Of a stretch of 64,000 bases of DNA, positions 1 through 11,119 are shown one piece after another (within the stretch, counting starts at the first letter, position 1; the number at the start of each line of letters is the position of its first letter). Location: the NCBI RefSeq assembly GCF_949987535.1, contig NC_080064.1:41674282-41738281 (forward strand), read 5' to 3'. The notes below the pieces were generated by a model. The model was not told where the DNA came from. It did no database searches and saw only the letters and a program-made list of their open reading frames with translations. A program made the position numbers and the translations under genes. Source of the DNA: Balaenoptera acutorostrata. Lineage: Eukaryota; Chordata; Mammalia; Artiodactyla; Balaenopteridae.

Positions 1-368
1 CTGAAACTGAGTCTTGTGAAAAAAATAACAAACAGAACAGCACTCTATAATAAACATAATAGCAAGTCACTTGAAATGGTTCCTTATAGTGTCCCCCAAG
101 GAAGCCTAGCACATAACGCTAATGCTTCCATCGGTAAAGAACACTTTGAGTTCTCAGATAATCTATTTGTTTTTTTCATAACCACCATTTAACAAAAGTC
201 AGCATATTATACCTGTTACTCTCTATCTCTTAAAATAAAACGATATCACTACAGCACATATACAAGAATATATTCCTAATATGGTCATTATTTTGATATT
301 ACTAAAATAACACAAAAGCATAATCTTCCTACCAAAACCACACTGAAGGTATCCACTATTTCTCTCAC
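1..368 (-). other. AGBL4: AGBL4 intron, 5' part
   Basis: Sequence downstream of the exon in gene direction, starting with the donor GTGAGA at 368-363. It is AT-rich and I recognise no repeat or coding signal in it. Confidence 0.75.
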
Positions 369-493
369 CTGTGATTCTTTCACGTTCTCAACAGTAAAGT
401 TGAACCAGACTCGGAAGCGTGGATTACAGGTATCCGGCCTAATGAATAAATCATACTCAAACTCAGAGACCTGGTCCACCCGTCCAAGGTTAC
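369..493 (-). CDS. AGBL4: AGBL4 (CCP6) internal coding exon
   Basis: CCP6 is a cytosolic metallocarboxypeptidase of the M14 family that removes glutamates from tubulin and other proteins. This exon encodes part of the N-terminal beta-sandwich domain before the zinc carboxypeptidase domain. On the minus strand the frame reads NLGRVDQVSEFEYDLFIRPD and continues TCNPRFRVWFNFTVENVKES-Q, which matches my memory of human CCP6 at about residues 53-94. The acceptor is TTAACAG just before 493, preceded by a pyrimidine-rich stretch. The donor is CAG|GTGAGA with GT at 368-367. The length of 125 nt is two bases that finish a split glycine codon plus 41 codons, so the exon enters after codon base 1 and leaves in phase 0. 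No stop or frame damage is seen. None of the zinc ligands lies here; they are in later exons. Identity is from recalled sequence, not a search. Confidence 0.95.
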
Positions 494-1379
494 CTGTTAA
501 TAAAAATTAAGAGAACTGGGTTTTAATAGAAGTTCATGAAGCTCAATGGTATATACATTTAAATATTATGAGCTCTGACAATGACATTTGTCATCACTCA
601 GTACTTATAGGTTCATTTTTCACAATCTGCAGGGCTGCCAACTCTGAATGTAGTCCAGAAAGAGGAGGTTTTCAGCTAGTCTAGGCTGTGGTACAAGCAA
701 CTCTTTCTATCTTTATGACCTAGCAGATCTATTTGTGCTACAAGTATCTTTGACAGATTGGGATGCTATATAGAGCATGTGGCAAGTGCCTGTGAACCAA
801 GTAAGAATCACAACCAAACTTCAGTTTCCTAGTTAGAAAACCAAAGATGATAATACCTCATGTATTTTGTATTAAGCATTATAGTATACAAATTACCTCT
901 AATATATTTGATCTTGTTTAATTCTCACAACACGGCTATGCAGTTTGTACTGTTTGGTGTATTTCCGAACTTCTATCAGAACATGTTAGAGAATATATAA
1001 AGCAGAGTAAGGTTTAAACAAAAATTAGAAGTAGTTGCTACATAACAATAATAATGGTAAAGTCACAAACAACCATGAGATTAATTTCCATTTCCTCCAC
1101 CAACAGAACAGGCATATCAAAAATGTATATACTTGGGTGTGAGTCCCATTCTTTGTCTCTCCTCTCTCTGCCTGATATTCTCATGAGTGGTAAATTGCCC
1201 AAAATGTTAACAGTGGGATGAGATAAAAATAAAAGCTAAGAGTCTTGTGAATTCCCAAACCAGATAATCAACAACTAAAGAAGAGTAAACACGACTATAG
1301 AAAGCAACAAAGCAATTGACTGAGAAGTCAGTATAGTATTGTACTTGAAGAGCACAGCAACATCCTACTTTTAACAGTA

Positions 1380-1560
1380 AGGTCCTACTGTATAGCACAG
1401 GGAACGATATTCAATATCCTGGGATAAACCATAATGGAAAAGAATATGAAAAAGAATGTATATATGTGTATAACTGAGTCACTCTGCTGTACAGCAGAAA
1501 TTAACACAACACTGTAAATCAACTATACTTCAATTTAAAAAAAATTAAAAAATAATAATT
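1380..1560 (+). mobile_element. 5'-truncated L1, 3'UTR only
   Basis: The sequence 'ctactgtatagcacagggaa' followed by 'ctatacttcaatttaaaaaa' matches the 3'UTR end seen in the better L1s of this window (30840-31005). Only about 180 bp survive and the A-rich tail is near 1532-1558. No clear target duplication was found. Confidence 0.75.
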
Positions 1561-1744
1561 CCATAAGTCATCCCCAAAAAATGAGCTCTAGCCTATCTTT
1601 CTCCAAAAGAACACTCAGAATTAAACTTTAACCTTATATCCACCAAAGTTTTAAATTATTTCTTTTACTAGTTCTACTGGCATGTCACTTGTTTTTCTGA
1701 GCAACAGTTGTAGTAGATGCAGTACTAGCCTGGGAATCATCAGA

Positions 1745-1905
1745 CCTGAATTCGAGCTCAACTGACTCACTGTGCAACAATGGGTAAGTTACTTACCCTC
1801 TCAGGGCCTCATCTGCAAAATGAGAATATTGAGTTACCTAACTTCTAAGGTTCCTTTCAGCTGTAACATTCTTTGGCTGCCTGATTCTAGGATTGATCAG
1901 GCAGT
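1745..1905 (+). repeat. MIR-family SINE fragment
   Basis: Contains the typical run 'tgggtaagttacttaccctc' with 'cctcatctgcaaaatgagaa' and a tail like 'aaggttcctttcagctgtaa', in MIR order. It is diverged, as expected for an element older than the placental radiation. Confidence 0.65.
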
Positions 1906-2244
1906 GATCCAAGACAATAAGAGAACCCTTCCTTCAAAACCAAATCAATTAATCTTAGGGTGATTTTTGTCTGCCCTCATCAAAATGTGTGTGGAGAAAC
2001 CAAACGTATTCCTCCTTCCAGAACCAGAACGATCAGTTACCTCAAGTTAAGTACATAAATATTTTTTTAAAATGCATTGATGGCAAAATACAAATAAGAG
2101 CTAATCAGGACCAAAAGCTTTTAATCTTTCTAGTTTCAATTGTCTTCAGAATTTCCAAGGAGATTCTTCAATGAAATGGTCCTTTAAAATATTATCCACC
2201 AAAAATATTTACTAAGCTTCTGTTGTAGAGGGCAGAACACTTAT

Positions 2245-2375
2245 TACATGAGAGGACTAAACTTGAAATCAGAAGATCTAGACTCAAGTTTTATCTCTGT
2301 CACTTACTGAGTGACCTTGGAAAATTCACTTAACCTCTATCAACCTCTGCTTTTTCAACTATAAAGTAAGAATCA
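2245..2375 (+). repeat. MIR-family SINE fragment
   Basis: Shows 'cacttactgagtgaccttgg' followed by 'aaaattcacttaacctctat', the MIR core. Diverged. Confidence 0.65.
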
Positions 2376-2484
2376 TATAAATAGAAATATGAATATTTAT
2401 CTCTAAGTTAATGAGCATTAATTTTAACTAGTATATAACTGATATTAACACGAATTTTCAATAGAAAATTAACATTTTCTGAGC

Positions 2485-2715
2485 ATTTCTACATGCCACA
2501 TACTGTCCCAAATGCTAGGTATACTAACCTATTTAATTCTCACAACAACACTCACGTGGTAGAAACCATTACTATCCCCATTTTACATATGAAAAAAACA
2601 AGGGACGAAGATATAAAATAACTTATCCAAAGCTATACAGCATGTAAGCAAGTATGAGTCAGCTGGGATTTGAATTCAAACAATATGTCTCTAGCCACTA
2701 GACAACAGCTTCTAC
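2485..2715 (+). repeat. MIR-family SINE
   Basis: The 3' half of a MIR is clear: 'tatccccattttacatatga' then 'gctgggatttgaattcaaac'. It is one of the better preserved MIRs here. The interval 2716-3030 holds nothing I recognise. Confidence 0.75.
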
Positions 2716-3029
2716 TAAAAAAGCTGGTTGGAAGAATATAAAGATAATACACACTGAAGGTACAATATAAGTTATAATCCTTAATAAAAACTTACTATCC
2801 TTAAAACAACAAAAAGTGAAAAAGCCACTATTTTCTTGACTTCTAAAAGTTCATGGTTGAAAAATTAAACATTAATGTACATTTCAATGCTCAAAGGAAA
2901 GAAGATTTTTATTTTGTTTTTAATTCTGGAGCACTATAAATGGATTCTGATTAAAAATAACATGTCTTAAAGTTGTTGCTATGTATTGTGCCTAATAATA
3001 ATGCACCATATGTGTCTTAAAATTTACAG

Positions 3030-3200
3030 TTTCAAAATTATTTCAGATCCTTTATATTACTAAAGCCTCACCATGACCCCATAATGAGTAAACTGAGACT
3101 CAGGAATGTTTAGTGCTTGCTTAAGTTCATGCTTTAAAGCACCATGGCGAGACCTTGAAACAAAGACTTCTGACTCCACTGTGTTATGCTTTGGAATATA
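3030..3200 (+). repeat. MIR-like SINE, weak
   Basis: 'gagtaaactgagactcagga' preceded by 'cctcaccatgaccccataat' follows the MIR 3' half, but the region is diverged. The following 3201-3630 is AT-rich intron with no recognised element. Confidence 0.5.
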
Positions 3201-3639
3201 TCATAGCTACAGCCAATTCATTTCTTCAGCCATTCAATCAGTTATTCATTCAAAAAGCACTATACTATGTACTATAAAATAGAACAGATAGTAAGTCAAA
3301 CAAAAAGGTGTTTGCTTTCACTAAGTTTACAGTTCCAAATAATAATAAGCATCTGGTCTTTGGTCTTCTGTAACTATTCTGTTGGCCTTCTTCACCATTT
3401 CTATGAGGAGTATTCTCTCTGTGTGTATGCATAAAAATGCTTTCCTTGTATTACCAGTAATATTTCAACAAAGTGCCAATTGATGATGTTCTGAAAACAG
3501 CTATTGAAATAAGCTGACCATACCTCTATATCATCTGGTTCCCTTCCACTTATATGAAAGGAAAGAAAAAAAAGCAAATAAGAATTTAAAATATAGGACA
3601 AATACAAAAAAAATTATATGTAGATTTTAAACACAAATA

Positions 3640-4205
3640 TATCAATAAATGTGTTAAATATAAATGAACTAAATATTACAAATAGAGATAAAAATACTCT
3701 GGATAAAGAAAACAACTATATATATTGCTTATAAAGACAAACTTTACATTTAAGAGCACAGAAAGACTGAAAATTAATGGTCTTTTCAACTATCATCAGC
3801 CAAAAATATTTACTGAGCCCTATGTTGTAGAGGGTACAATACTTATTAATTTAATGAAAAAGTTTTAATAGGAAAGCACTATCAAAAAAAAAGCTAATGT
3901 AGCTATATTTATCTCAGACAAGGTAGGCTTTAAATCAAGAAACATTACTAGAAATGAACAGAGATATTTCATGATGCAAAACAGGTAAGTCCATCAACAA
4001 GATACAAAAATCTTAAAAGTATATACAACTAACAATAGATCTTCAAAATATATAAGTAAAATTTGACAAAATAAAAGAAGATAGAGACAAATTTAGAAAT
4101 ATGGTGAGAAATTTTAACATACCAATACCACAAACTGAGAAAAACCAAGATAATATTCAGAAAGGATTTAGACAATTTGAAAATGTGATTTAAAAGGATA
4201 TCTAG
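3640..4205 (+). mobile_element. Old L1 (L1M type) ORF2 remnant, part 1
   Basis: Translation in broken frames resembles the L1 endonuclease region, for example KANVAIFISDKVGFKSRN near 3893-3945. Many stops and indels show great age. The same element resumes after L1-A at 11510, where a frame like EHGTFTKLI follows, so L1-A split it. A third part lies after 12590. Confidence 0.7.
4192..4205. repeat. Target-site duplication of L1-A, left copy
   Basis: AAAAGGATATCTAG at 4192-4205 is repeated exactly at 11496-11509, immediately after the poly(A). The leading A's merge with the tail, so the edge may shift by a few bases. Confidence 0.95.
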
Positions 4206-6349
4206 GGACAGGAGGCAAGATGGCGGAAGAGTAAGATGCGGAGATCACCTTCCTTCCCACAGATACAGTAGAAATACATCTACACGTGGAACTGCTCCTA
4301 CAGAACACCCACGGAACGCTGGCAGAAGACGTCAGACCTCCCAAAAGGCAAGAAAATCCCCACGTACTTGGGTAGGACAAAACAAAAAAGATATAACAGA
4401 GACAAAAGAATAGGGACGGGACCTGCACCAGTGGGAGGGAGCCGTGAAGGAGGAAAGGTTTCCACACACTAGGAAGCCCCTTCGCGGGCAGAGACTGCGG
4501 GTGGCAGAGGGGGGAAGCCTCAGAGCCACGGAGGAGAGCGCAGCCACAGGGGCACAGAGGGAAAAATGGAGAGATTCCCGCATGGAGGCTCGGCACCAAG
4601 CAGCACTCACCAGCCCAAGAGGCTTGTCTGCTCAGCCGCCGGAGCAGGCGGGGGCTGGGAGCTGAGGCTCTGGGTTCGGTGCTAGCCGGGAGGGAGTCCA
4701 GGAAAAAGTCAGCAGCTGCCAAAGAGGCAAGAGACTTTTTCTTGCCTCTTTGTTTCGCGGCGCGCAAGGAGAGGGGATTGAGAGCGCCGCCTAAACGAAC
4801 TCCAGAGACGGGCGTGAGCCGCGGCTAACAGCGCGGACCCCAGAGGCGGGCGCGAGCCGTGGCTATCAGCGCGGACCCCAGAGACGGGCAGGAGACGCTA
4901 AGGCTGCTGCTGCCGCCACCAACAAGCCTGTGTGCGAGCACAGGTCACTCTCCACACCGCCCCTCCCGGGAGCCGGTGCAGCCCTCCACTGCCAGAGTCC
5001 CGTGATCCGGAGACAACTTCCCCGGGAGAACACACGGCATGCCTCAGGCTGCTGCAACGTCACGCCGGCCTCTGCCACCGCAGGCTCGCCCCGCATCCCT
5101 ACTCCTCCTTCCCCCCGGCCTGAGTGAGCCAGAGCCCCAAAAGCAGCTGCTCCTTTAACCCCGTTCTGTCTGGGCGGGGAACAGATGTCCTCAGGCGACC
5201 TACATGCAGAGGCGGGTCCAAATCCAAAGCTGAACCACGGGAGCTGTGCGAACAAAGAAGAGAAAGGGAAATCTCTCCCAGCAGCCTCAGAAGCAGCGGA
5301 TTAAAGCTCCACAAACAACTTGATGTGCCTGCATCTGTTGAATACCTGAATAGACAACGAATCATCCCAAATTCAGGAGGTGGACTTTGGGAGCAGGATT
5401 TATTAATTTTTCCCCTTTTCCTTTTTTTGTGAGTGTATATGTGTATGCTTCTGGGTGAGATTTTGTCTGTATAGCTTTGCTTTCACCATTAGTCCTAGGG
5501 TTAGGTCCGTCTGTTTTTTTTTTCTTTTTTTAATTAAAAAAATTTTTTTTCCTAAAAAATGTTTTCTTAATAATTTTTTACTTATTTCCTATATTTAGAA
5601 ATTTAAAAAAATGTTTTAATAACTTTTTTCATATTTTTTATTTTTAAAAATTAAAAATTTTTTCTTAATAGTTTCTTAATTTTTTCTTATTTTTACTATA
5701 AAAATTAATAAATCTATTTTTAAAAAATAAAAAAATTTTTTCTTAATAAATTTATTCTAAATTTTTTTTCTTATTTTTTATTATAATAGTTTTATTTTAT
5801 TTTATCCTCTTTCTTTCTTTCTTTTTGATTTTTTCTCCCTTTTATTCTGAGCCGTGTGAATGAAAGGCTCTTCGTGCTCCAGCCAGGCATCAGGGCTGTG
5901 CCTCTGAGGTGGGAGAGCCAACTTCAGAACACTGGTCCACAAGAGACCTCCCAGCTCCACGTAATACCAAACGGCGAAAATCTCTCAGAGATCTCCATCT
6001 CAACATCAAGACCCAGCTTCATTCAACGACCAGCAAGCTACAGTGCGGGACACCCTATGCCAAACAACTAGCAAGACAGGAACACAGCCCCATCCATTAG
6101 CAGAGAGGTTGCTTAAAATCATAATAAGGCCACAGACACCCCAAAACACACCACCAGACTTGGACATATCCACCAGAAAGACAAGATCCAACCTCATCCA
6201 CCAAAACATAGGCACTAGTCCCCTCCACCAGGAAGCGTACACAACTCACTGAACCAACCTTAGCCACTGGGGACAGATACCAAAAACAATGGGAACTACG
6301 AACCTGAAGCCTGTGAAAAGGAGACCCCAAACACAGTAAGATAAGCAAA
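4206..6349 (+). promoter_or_regulatory. L1-A 5'UTR with internal promoter
   Basis: About 2.1 kb before ORF1. CAAGATGGCGG at 4216-4226 fits the YY1 site known at the start of L1 promoters. The stretch 4440-5280 is GC- and CpG-rich. It is followed by a T/A-only stretch at about 5511-5810 that is much longer than the equivalent in L1-C. Known biology: the L1 5'UTR drives sense transcription, and in primates also antisense transcription. Antisense output here would run toward the AGBL4 exon. Confidence 0.85.
4605..4611 (-). promoter_or_regulatory. Candidate antisense splice donor in L1-A 5'UTR
   Basis: On the minus strand GGCTG|GTGAGTGCTG, with the last exon base at 4611. The same string occurs in the antisense strand of L1-C (GTGAGT at 55557-55562). 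The split leaves one codon base of the antisense ORF, and the AGBL4 exon at 493 supplies the missing two. Confidence 0.45.
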
Positions 6350-7243
6350 ATGAGAAGACAAAAAAACACACAGCAGATGAAGGAGCAGGGTCAAAACACA
6401 CCAGACCTAACAAATGAAGAGGAAATAGGCACTCTACCTGAAAAAGAATTCAGAATAATGAGAGTAAAGATGATCCAAAATCTTGGAAATAGAATAGACA
6501 AAATGCAAGAAACATTTAACAAGGACGTAGAAGAACTAAAGAGGAACCAAGCAATGATGAAAAACACAATGAATGAAATTAAAAATACTATAGACGGGAT
6601 CAATAGCAGAATAACTGAGGCAGAAGAATGGATAAGTGACCTGGAAGATAAAATAGTGGAAATAACTACTGCAGAGTAGAATAAAGAAAAAAGAATGAAC
6701 AGAACTGGGGACAGTCTCAGAGACCTCTGGGACAACATTAAACGCACCAACATTTGAATTATAGGGGTCCCAGAAGAAGAAGAGAAAAAGAAAGGGACTG
6801 AGAAAATATTTGAAGAGATTATAGTTGAAAACTTCCCTAATATGGGAAAGGAAATAGTTAATCAAGTCCTGGAAGCACAGAGAGTCCCATACAGGATAAA
6901 TCCAAGGAGAAACACGCCAAGACACATATTAATCAAACTGTCAAAAATTAAATATAAGGAAAACATATTAAAGGCAGCAAGGGAAAAACAACAAATAACA
7001 CACAAGGGAATCCCCATAAGGTTAACATCTGATCTTTCAGCAGAAACTCTGCAAGCCAGAAGGGAGTGGCAGGATATACTTAAAGTCATGAAGGAGAAAA
7101 ACCTACAACCAAGATTAATCTACCCAGCAAGGATCTCATTCAGACTTGATGGAGAAATTAAAACCTTTACGGACAAGCAAAAGCTGAGAGAGTTCAGCAC
7201 CACCAAACCAGCTTTACAACAAATGCTAAAGGAACTTCTCTAG
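6350..7243 (+). pseudogene. L1-A ORF1 (RNA-binding protein), broken
   Basis: ORF1p is the L1 nucleic-acid chaperone: a trimer-forming coiled coil, an RRM and a C-terminal domain. The frame of 298 codons including the stop starts MRRQKNTQQMKEQ. A coiled coil rich in E, K, I and L spans about residues 35-110. The RRM/CTD part contains RRNTPRHILIKLSK and LSAETLQARREWQDI. Two in-frame nonsense codons interrupt it: TAG at 6677-6679 (from CAG) and TGA at 6755-6757 (from CGA). There is no frameshift, and the piece from 6842 to the end is open. Both lesions are C-to-T changes, consistent with decay of methylated or deaminated cytosine. Confidence 0.93.
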
Positions 7244-7301
7244 GTAAGAAACACAAGAGAAGGAAAACACCTACAATAACAAACCCAAAACATTTAAGAA
7301 A

Positions 7302-10300
7302 ATGGGAATAGGAACATACATATCGATAATTACCTTAAATGTAAATGGATTAAATGCTCCCACCAAAAGACACAGACTAGCTGAATGGATACAAAAACAA
7401 GACCCATATATATGCTGTCTACAAGAGACCCACTTCAGACCTAGAGACACATACAGACTGAAAGTGAGGGAATGGAAAAAGATATTCCATGCAAATGGAA
7501 ATCAAAAGAAAGCTGGAGTAGCAATTCTCATATCAGACAAAATAGACTTGAAAATAAAGACTATTACAAGAGACAAAGAAGGACACTATATAATGATCAA
7601 GGGATCGATCCAAGAGGAAGGTATAACAATTGTAAATATTTATGCACCCAACATAGGATCACCTCAATACATAAGGCAAATACTAACAGCCATAAAAGGC
7701 GAAATCAACAGCAAATCAATCATAGTAGGGGACTTTAACACCCCACTTTCACCAATGGACAGATCATCCAAAATGAAAATGAATAAGGAAACACAAGCTT
7801 TAAATGATACATTAAACAAGATGGACTTAATTGATATTTATAGGACATTCCACCCAAAAACAACAGAATACACATTTTTCTCAAGCGCTCATGGAACATT
7901 CTCCAGGATAGATCATATCTTGGGTCACAAATCAAGCCTTGGTAAATTTAAGAAAATTGAAATCGTATCAAGTATCTTTTCCAACCACAACGCTATGATA
8001 CTAGATATCAATTACAGGAAAAGAGCTGTAAAAAATACAAACACATGGAGGCTACACAATACACTACTTAATAACGAAGTGATCACTGAAGAAATCAAAG
8101 GGGAAATCAAAAAATACCTAGAAACAAATGACAATGGAGACACGACGACCCAAAACCTATGGGATGCAGCAAAAGCAGTGCTAAGAGGGAAGTTTATAGC
8201 AATACAAGCCTACCTCAAGAAACAGGAAACATCTCGAATAAACAACCTAACCTTGCACCTGAAGCAATTAGAGAAAGAAGAACAAAAACACCCCAAAGCT
8301 AGCAGAAGGAAAGAAATCATAAAGATCAGATCAGAAATAAATGAAAAAGGAATGAAGGAAACAATAGCAAAAATCAATGAAACTATAAGCTGGTTCTTTG
8401 AGAAGATAAACAAAATTGATAAACCATTAGCCAGACTCATCAAGAGAAAAAGGGAGAAGACTCAAATCAATAGAATTAGAAATGAAAAAGGAGAAGTAAC
8501 CACTGACACTGCAGAAATACAAAAGATCATGAGAGATTACTATAAGCAACTCTATGCCAATAAAATGGACAACCTGGAAGAAATGGACAGATTTTTAGAA
8601 ATGCAGAACCTGCTGAGACTGAACCAGGAAGAAATAGAAAATATGAACAGACCAATCACAAGCACTGAAATTGAAACTGTGATTAAAATCTTCCAACAAA
8701 CAAAAGCCCAGGACCAGATGGCTTCACAGGCGAATTCTATCAAACATTTAGAGAGGAGCTAACACCTATCCTTCTCAAACTCTTCCAAAATATTGCAGAG
8801 GGAGGAACACTCCCCAACTCATTCTACGAGGCCACCATCACCCTGACACCAAAACCAGACAAAGATGTCACAAAGAAAGAAAACTACAGGACAATATCAC
8901 TGATGAACATACATGCAAAAATCCTCAACAAAATACTAGCAAACAGAATCCAACAGCACATTAAAAGGATCATACACCATGATCAAGTGGGGTTTATTCC
9001 AGGAATGCAAGGATTCTTCAATATACGCAAATCAATCAACGTGATACATCATATTAACAAATTGAAGGAGAAAAACCATATGATCATCTCAATAGATGCA
9101 GTGAAAGCTTTCGACAAAATTCAACACCCATTTATGATAAAAGCCCTGCAGAAAGTAGGCATAGAGGGAACTTTCTTAAACATAATAAAGGCTATATATG
9201 ACAAACACATAGCCAACATTGTCCTCAATGGTGAAAAACTGAAACCATTTCCACTAAGATCAGGAACAAGACAAGGTTGCCCACTCTCACCACTATTATT
9301 CAACATAGTTTTGGAAGTGTTAGCCACAGCAATCAGAGAAGAAAAAGAAATAAAAGGAATTCAAATCGGAAAAGAAGAAGTAAAGCTGTCACTGTTTGCA
9401 GATGACATGATACTATACATAGAGAATCCTTAAGATGCCACCAGAAAACGACTAGAGCTAATCAATGAATTTGGTAAAGTAGCAGGATACAAAATTAACG
9501 CACAGAAATCTCTTGCATTTCTATACACTAATGATGAAAAATCTGAAAGTGAAATTAAGAAAACACTCCCGTTTACCATTGCAACAAAAAGAATAAAATA
9601 TCTAGGAATAAACCTACCTAAGGAGACAAAAGACCTGTATGCAGAAAATTATAGGACACCGATGTAAGAAATTAAAGATGATACAAATAGATGGAGAGAT
9701 ATACCATGTTCTTGGATTGGAAGAATCAACATTGTGAAAATGACTCTACTACCCAAAGCAATCTACAGATTCAATGCAATCCCTATCAAACTACTACTTG
9801 CATTTTTTACAGAACTAGAACAAAAAATTTCACAATTTGTATGGAGACACAAAAGACCCCGAATAGCCAAAGCAATCTTGAGAACGAAAAATGGAGCTGG
9901 AGGAATCAGGCTCCCTGAGTTCAGACTGTATTACAAAGCTACAGTAATCAAGACAGTTTGGTACTGGCACAAAAACAGAAATATAGATCAATGGAACAGG
10001 ATAGAAAGCCCAGAGACAAACCCACGCACATATGGTCACCTTATCTTCGATAAAGGAGGCAAGCATATACAGTGGAGAAAAGACAGCCTCTTCAATAAGT
10101 GGTGCTGGGAAAATTGGACAGGTACATGTAAAAGCATGAAATTAGAACACTCCCTGACACCACACTCAAAAATAAACTCAAAATGGATTAAAGACCTAAG
10201 TGTAAGGCCAGACACTATCAAACTCTTAGAGGAAAACATAGGCAGAACACTCTATGACATAAATCACAGCAAGATCCTTTTTGACCCAGCCCCTAGAGAA

Positions 10301-11119
10301 ATGGAAATAAAAACACAAATAAACAAATGGGACCTAATGAAACTGAAAAGCATTTGCACAGCAAAGGAAACCATAAATAAGACCAAAACAGAACCCTCAG
10401 AATGGGAGAAAATATTTGCAAATGAATCAACTGACAATGGATTAATCTCCAAGATTTACAAGCAGCTCATGAAGCTCAATAACAAAAAAACAAACAACCC
10501 AATCCAAAAATGGGCAGAAGACCTAAACAGACATTTCTCCAAAGAAGATATACAGATGGCCAACAGACACACGAAAGAATGCTCAACATCATTAATCATT
10601 AGAGAAATGCAAATCAAAACTACAATGAGGTATTATCTCACACCGGTCAGAATGGCCATCATCAAAAAATCTAGAAACAATAAATGCTGGAGAGGGTGTG
10701 GAGAAAAGGGAACACTCTTGCACTGTTGGTGGGAATGTAAATTGATACAGCCACTATGGACAACAGTATGGAGGTTCCTTAAAAAACTAAAAATAGAACT
10801 ACCAGAGGACCCAGCAATCCCACTACTGGGCATATACCCTGAGAAAACCATAATTCAAAAAGAGTCATGTACCAAAATGTTCATTGCAGCTCTATTTACA
10901 ATAGCCAGGACATGGAAGCAACCTAAGTGTCCATCATCGGATGAATGGATAAAGAAGATGTGGCACATATATACAATGGAATATTACTCAGCCATAAAAA
11001 GAAATGAAATGGAGGTATTTGTAATGAGGTGGATGGAGTTAGAGTCTGTCATACAGAGTGAAGTAAGTCAGAAAGAGAAAAACAAATACAGTATGCTAAC
11101 ACATATACATGGAATCTAA
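7302..11119 (+). pseudogene. L1-A ORF2 (endonuclease / reverse transcriptase), broken
   Basis: ORF2p nicks DNA and primes reverse transcription from the nick. The ORF is about 1272 codons, normal for L1. The endonuclease runs from 7302 with motifs LNVNGLN, LQETHF, VGDFN and SRIDHILG. The usual SDH motif is SNH, because codon 7983-7985 is AAC. A one-base loss in an A-run at about 8684-8689 shifts the frame, so the first frame stops at 8762. The RT continues in another frame with FADD at 9395-9406. Nonsense codons TAA lie at 9431-9433 and 9665-9667. From 9734 to 11119 the thumb and C-terminal region is open and contains the zinc-knuckle-like [18 protein letters not shown]. Confidence 0.95.

Larger units (their letters stand above)
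4168..4767 (-). other. Antisense ORF in L1-A 5'UTR (ORF0-like)
   Basis: An uninterrupted 199-codon frame antisense to L1, starting in the GC-rich 5'UTR and crossing the L1 5' boundary at 4206 to stop in flanking DNA at 4168. It is rich in Ser, Leu, Cys and Arg, with a basic N terminus (AKQRGKKK). The segments SRQASWAGEC, CALLRGSEASPL and GRKVISASYSSAIL recur in the antisense frame of L1-C. A donor-like G|GTGAGT has its GT at 4610-4609, inside codon 53. Primate L1 ORF0 occupies the same position but is only about 70 aa. I do not know whether this frame is translated; it could be a by-product of base composition. Confidence 0.5.

Noticed and set aside
7302..8762. Intact L1 ORF2 endonuclease gene
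   Set aside because: The 486-codon frame ends at a one-base frameshift and has SNH in place of SDH, so it is a broken ORF2.
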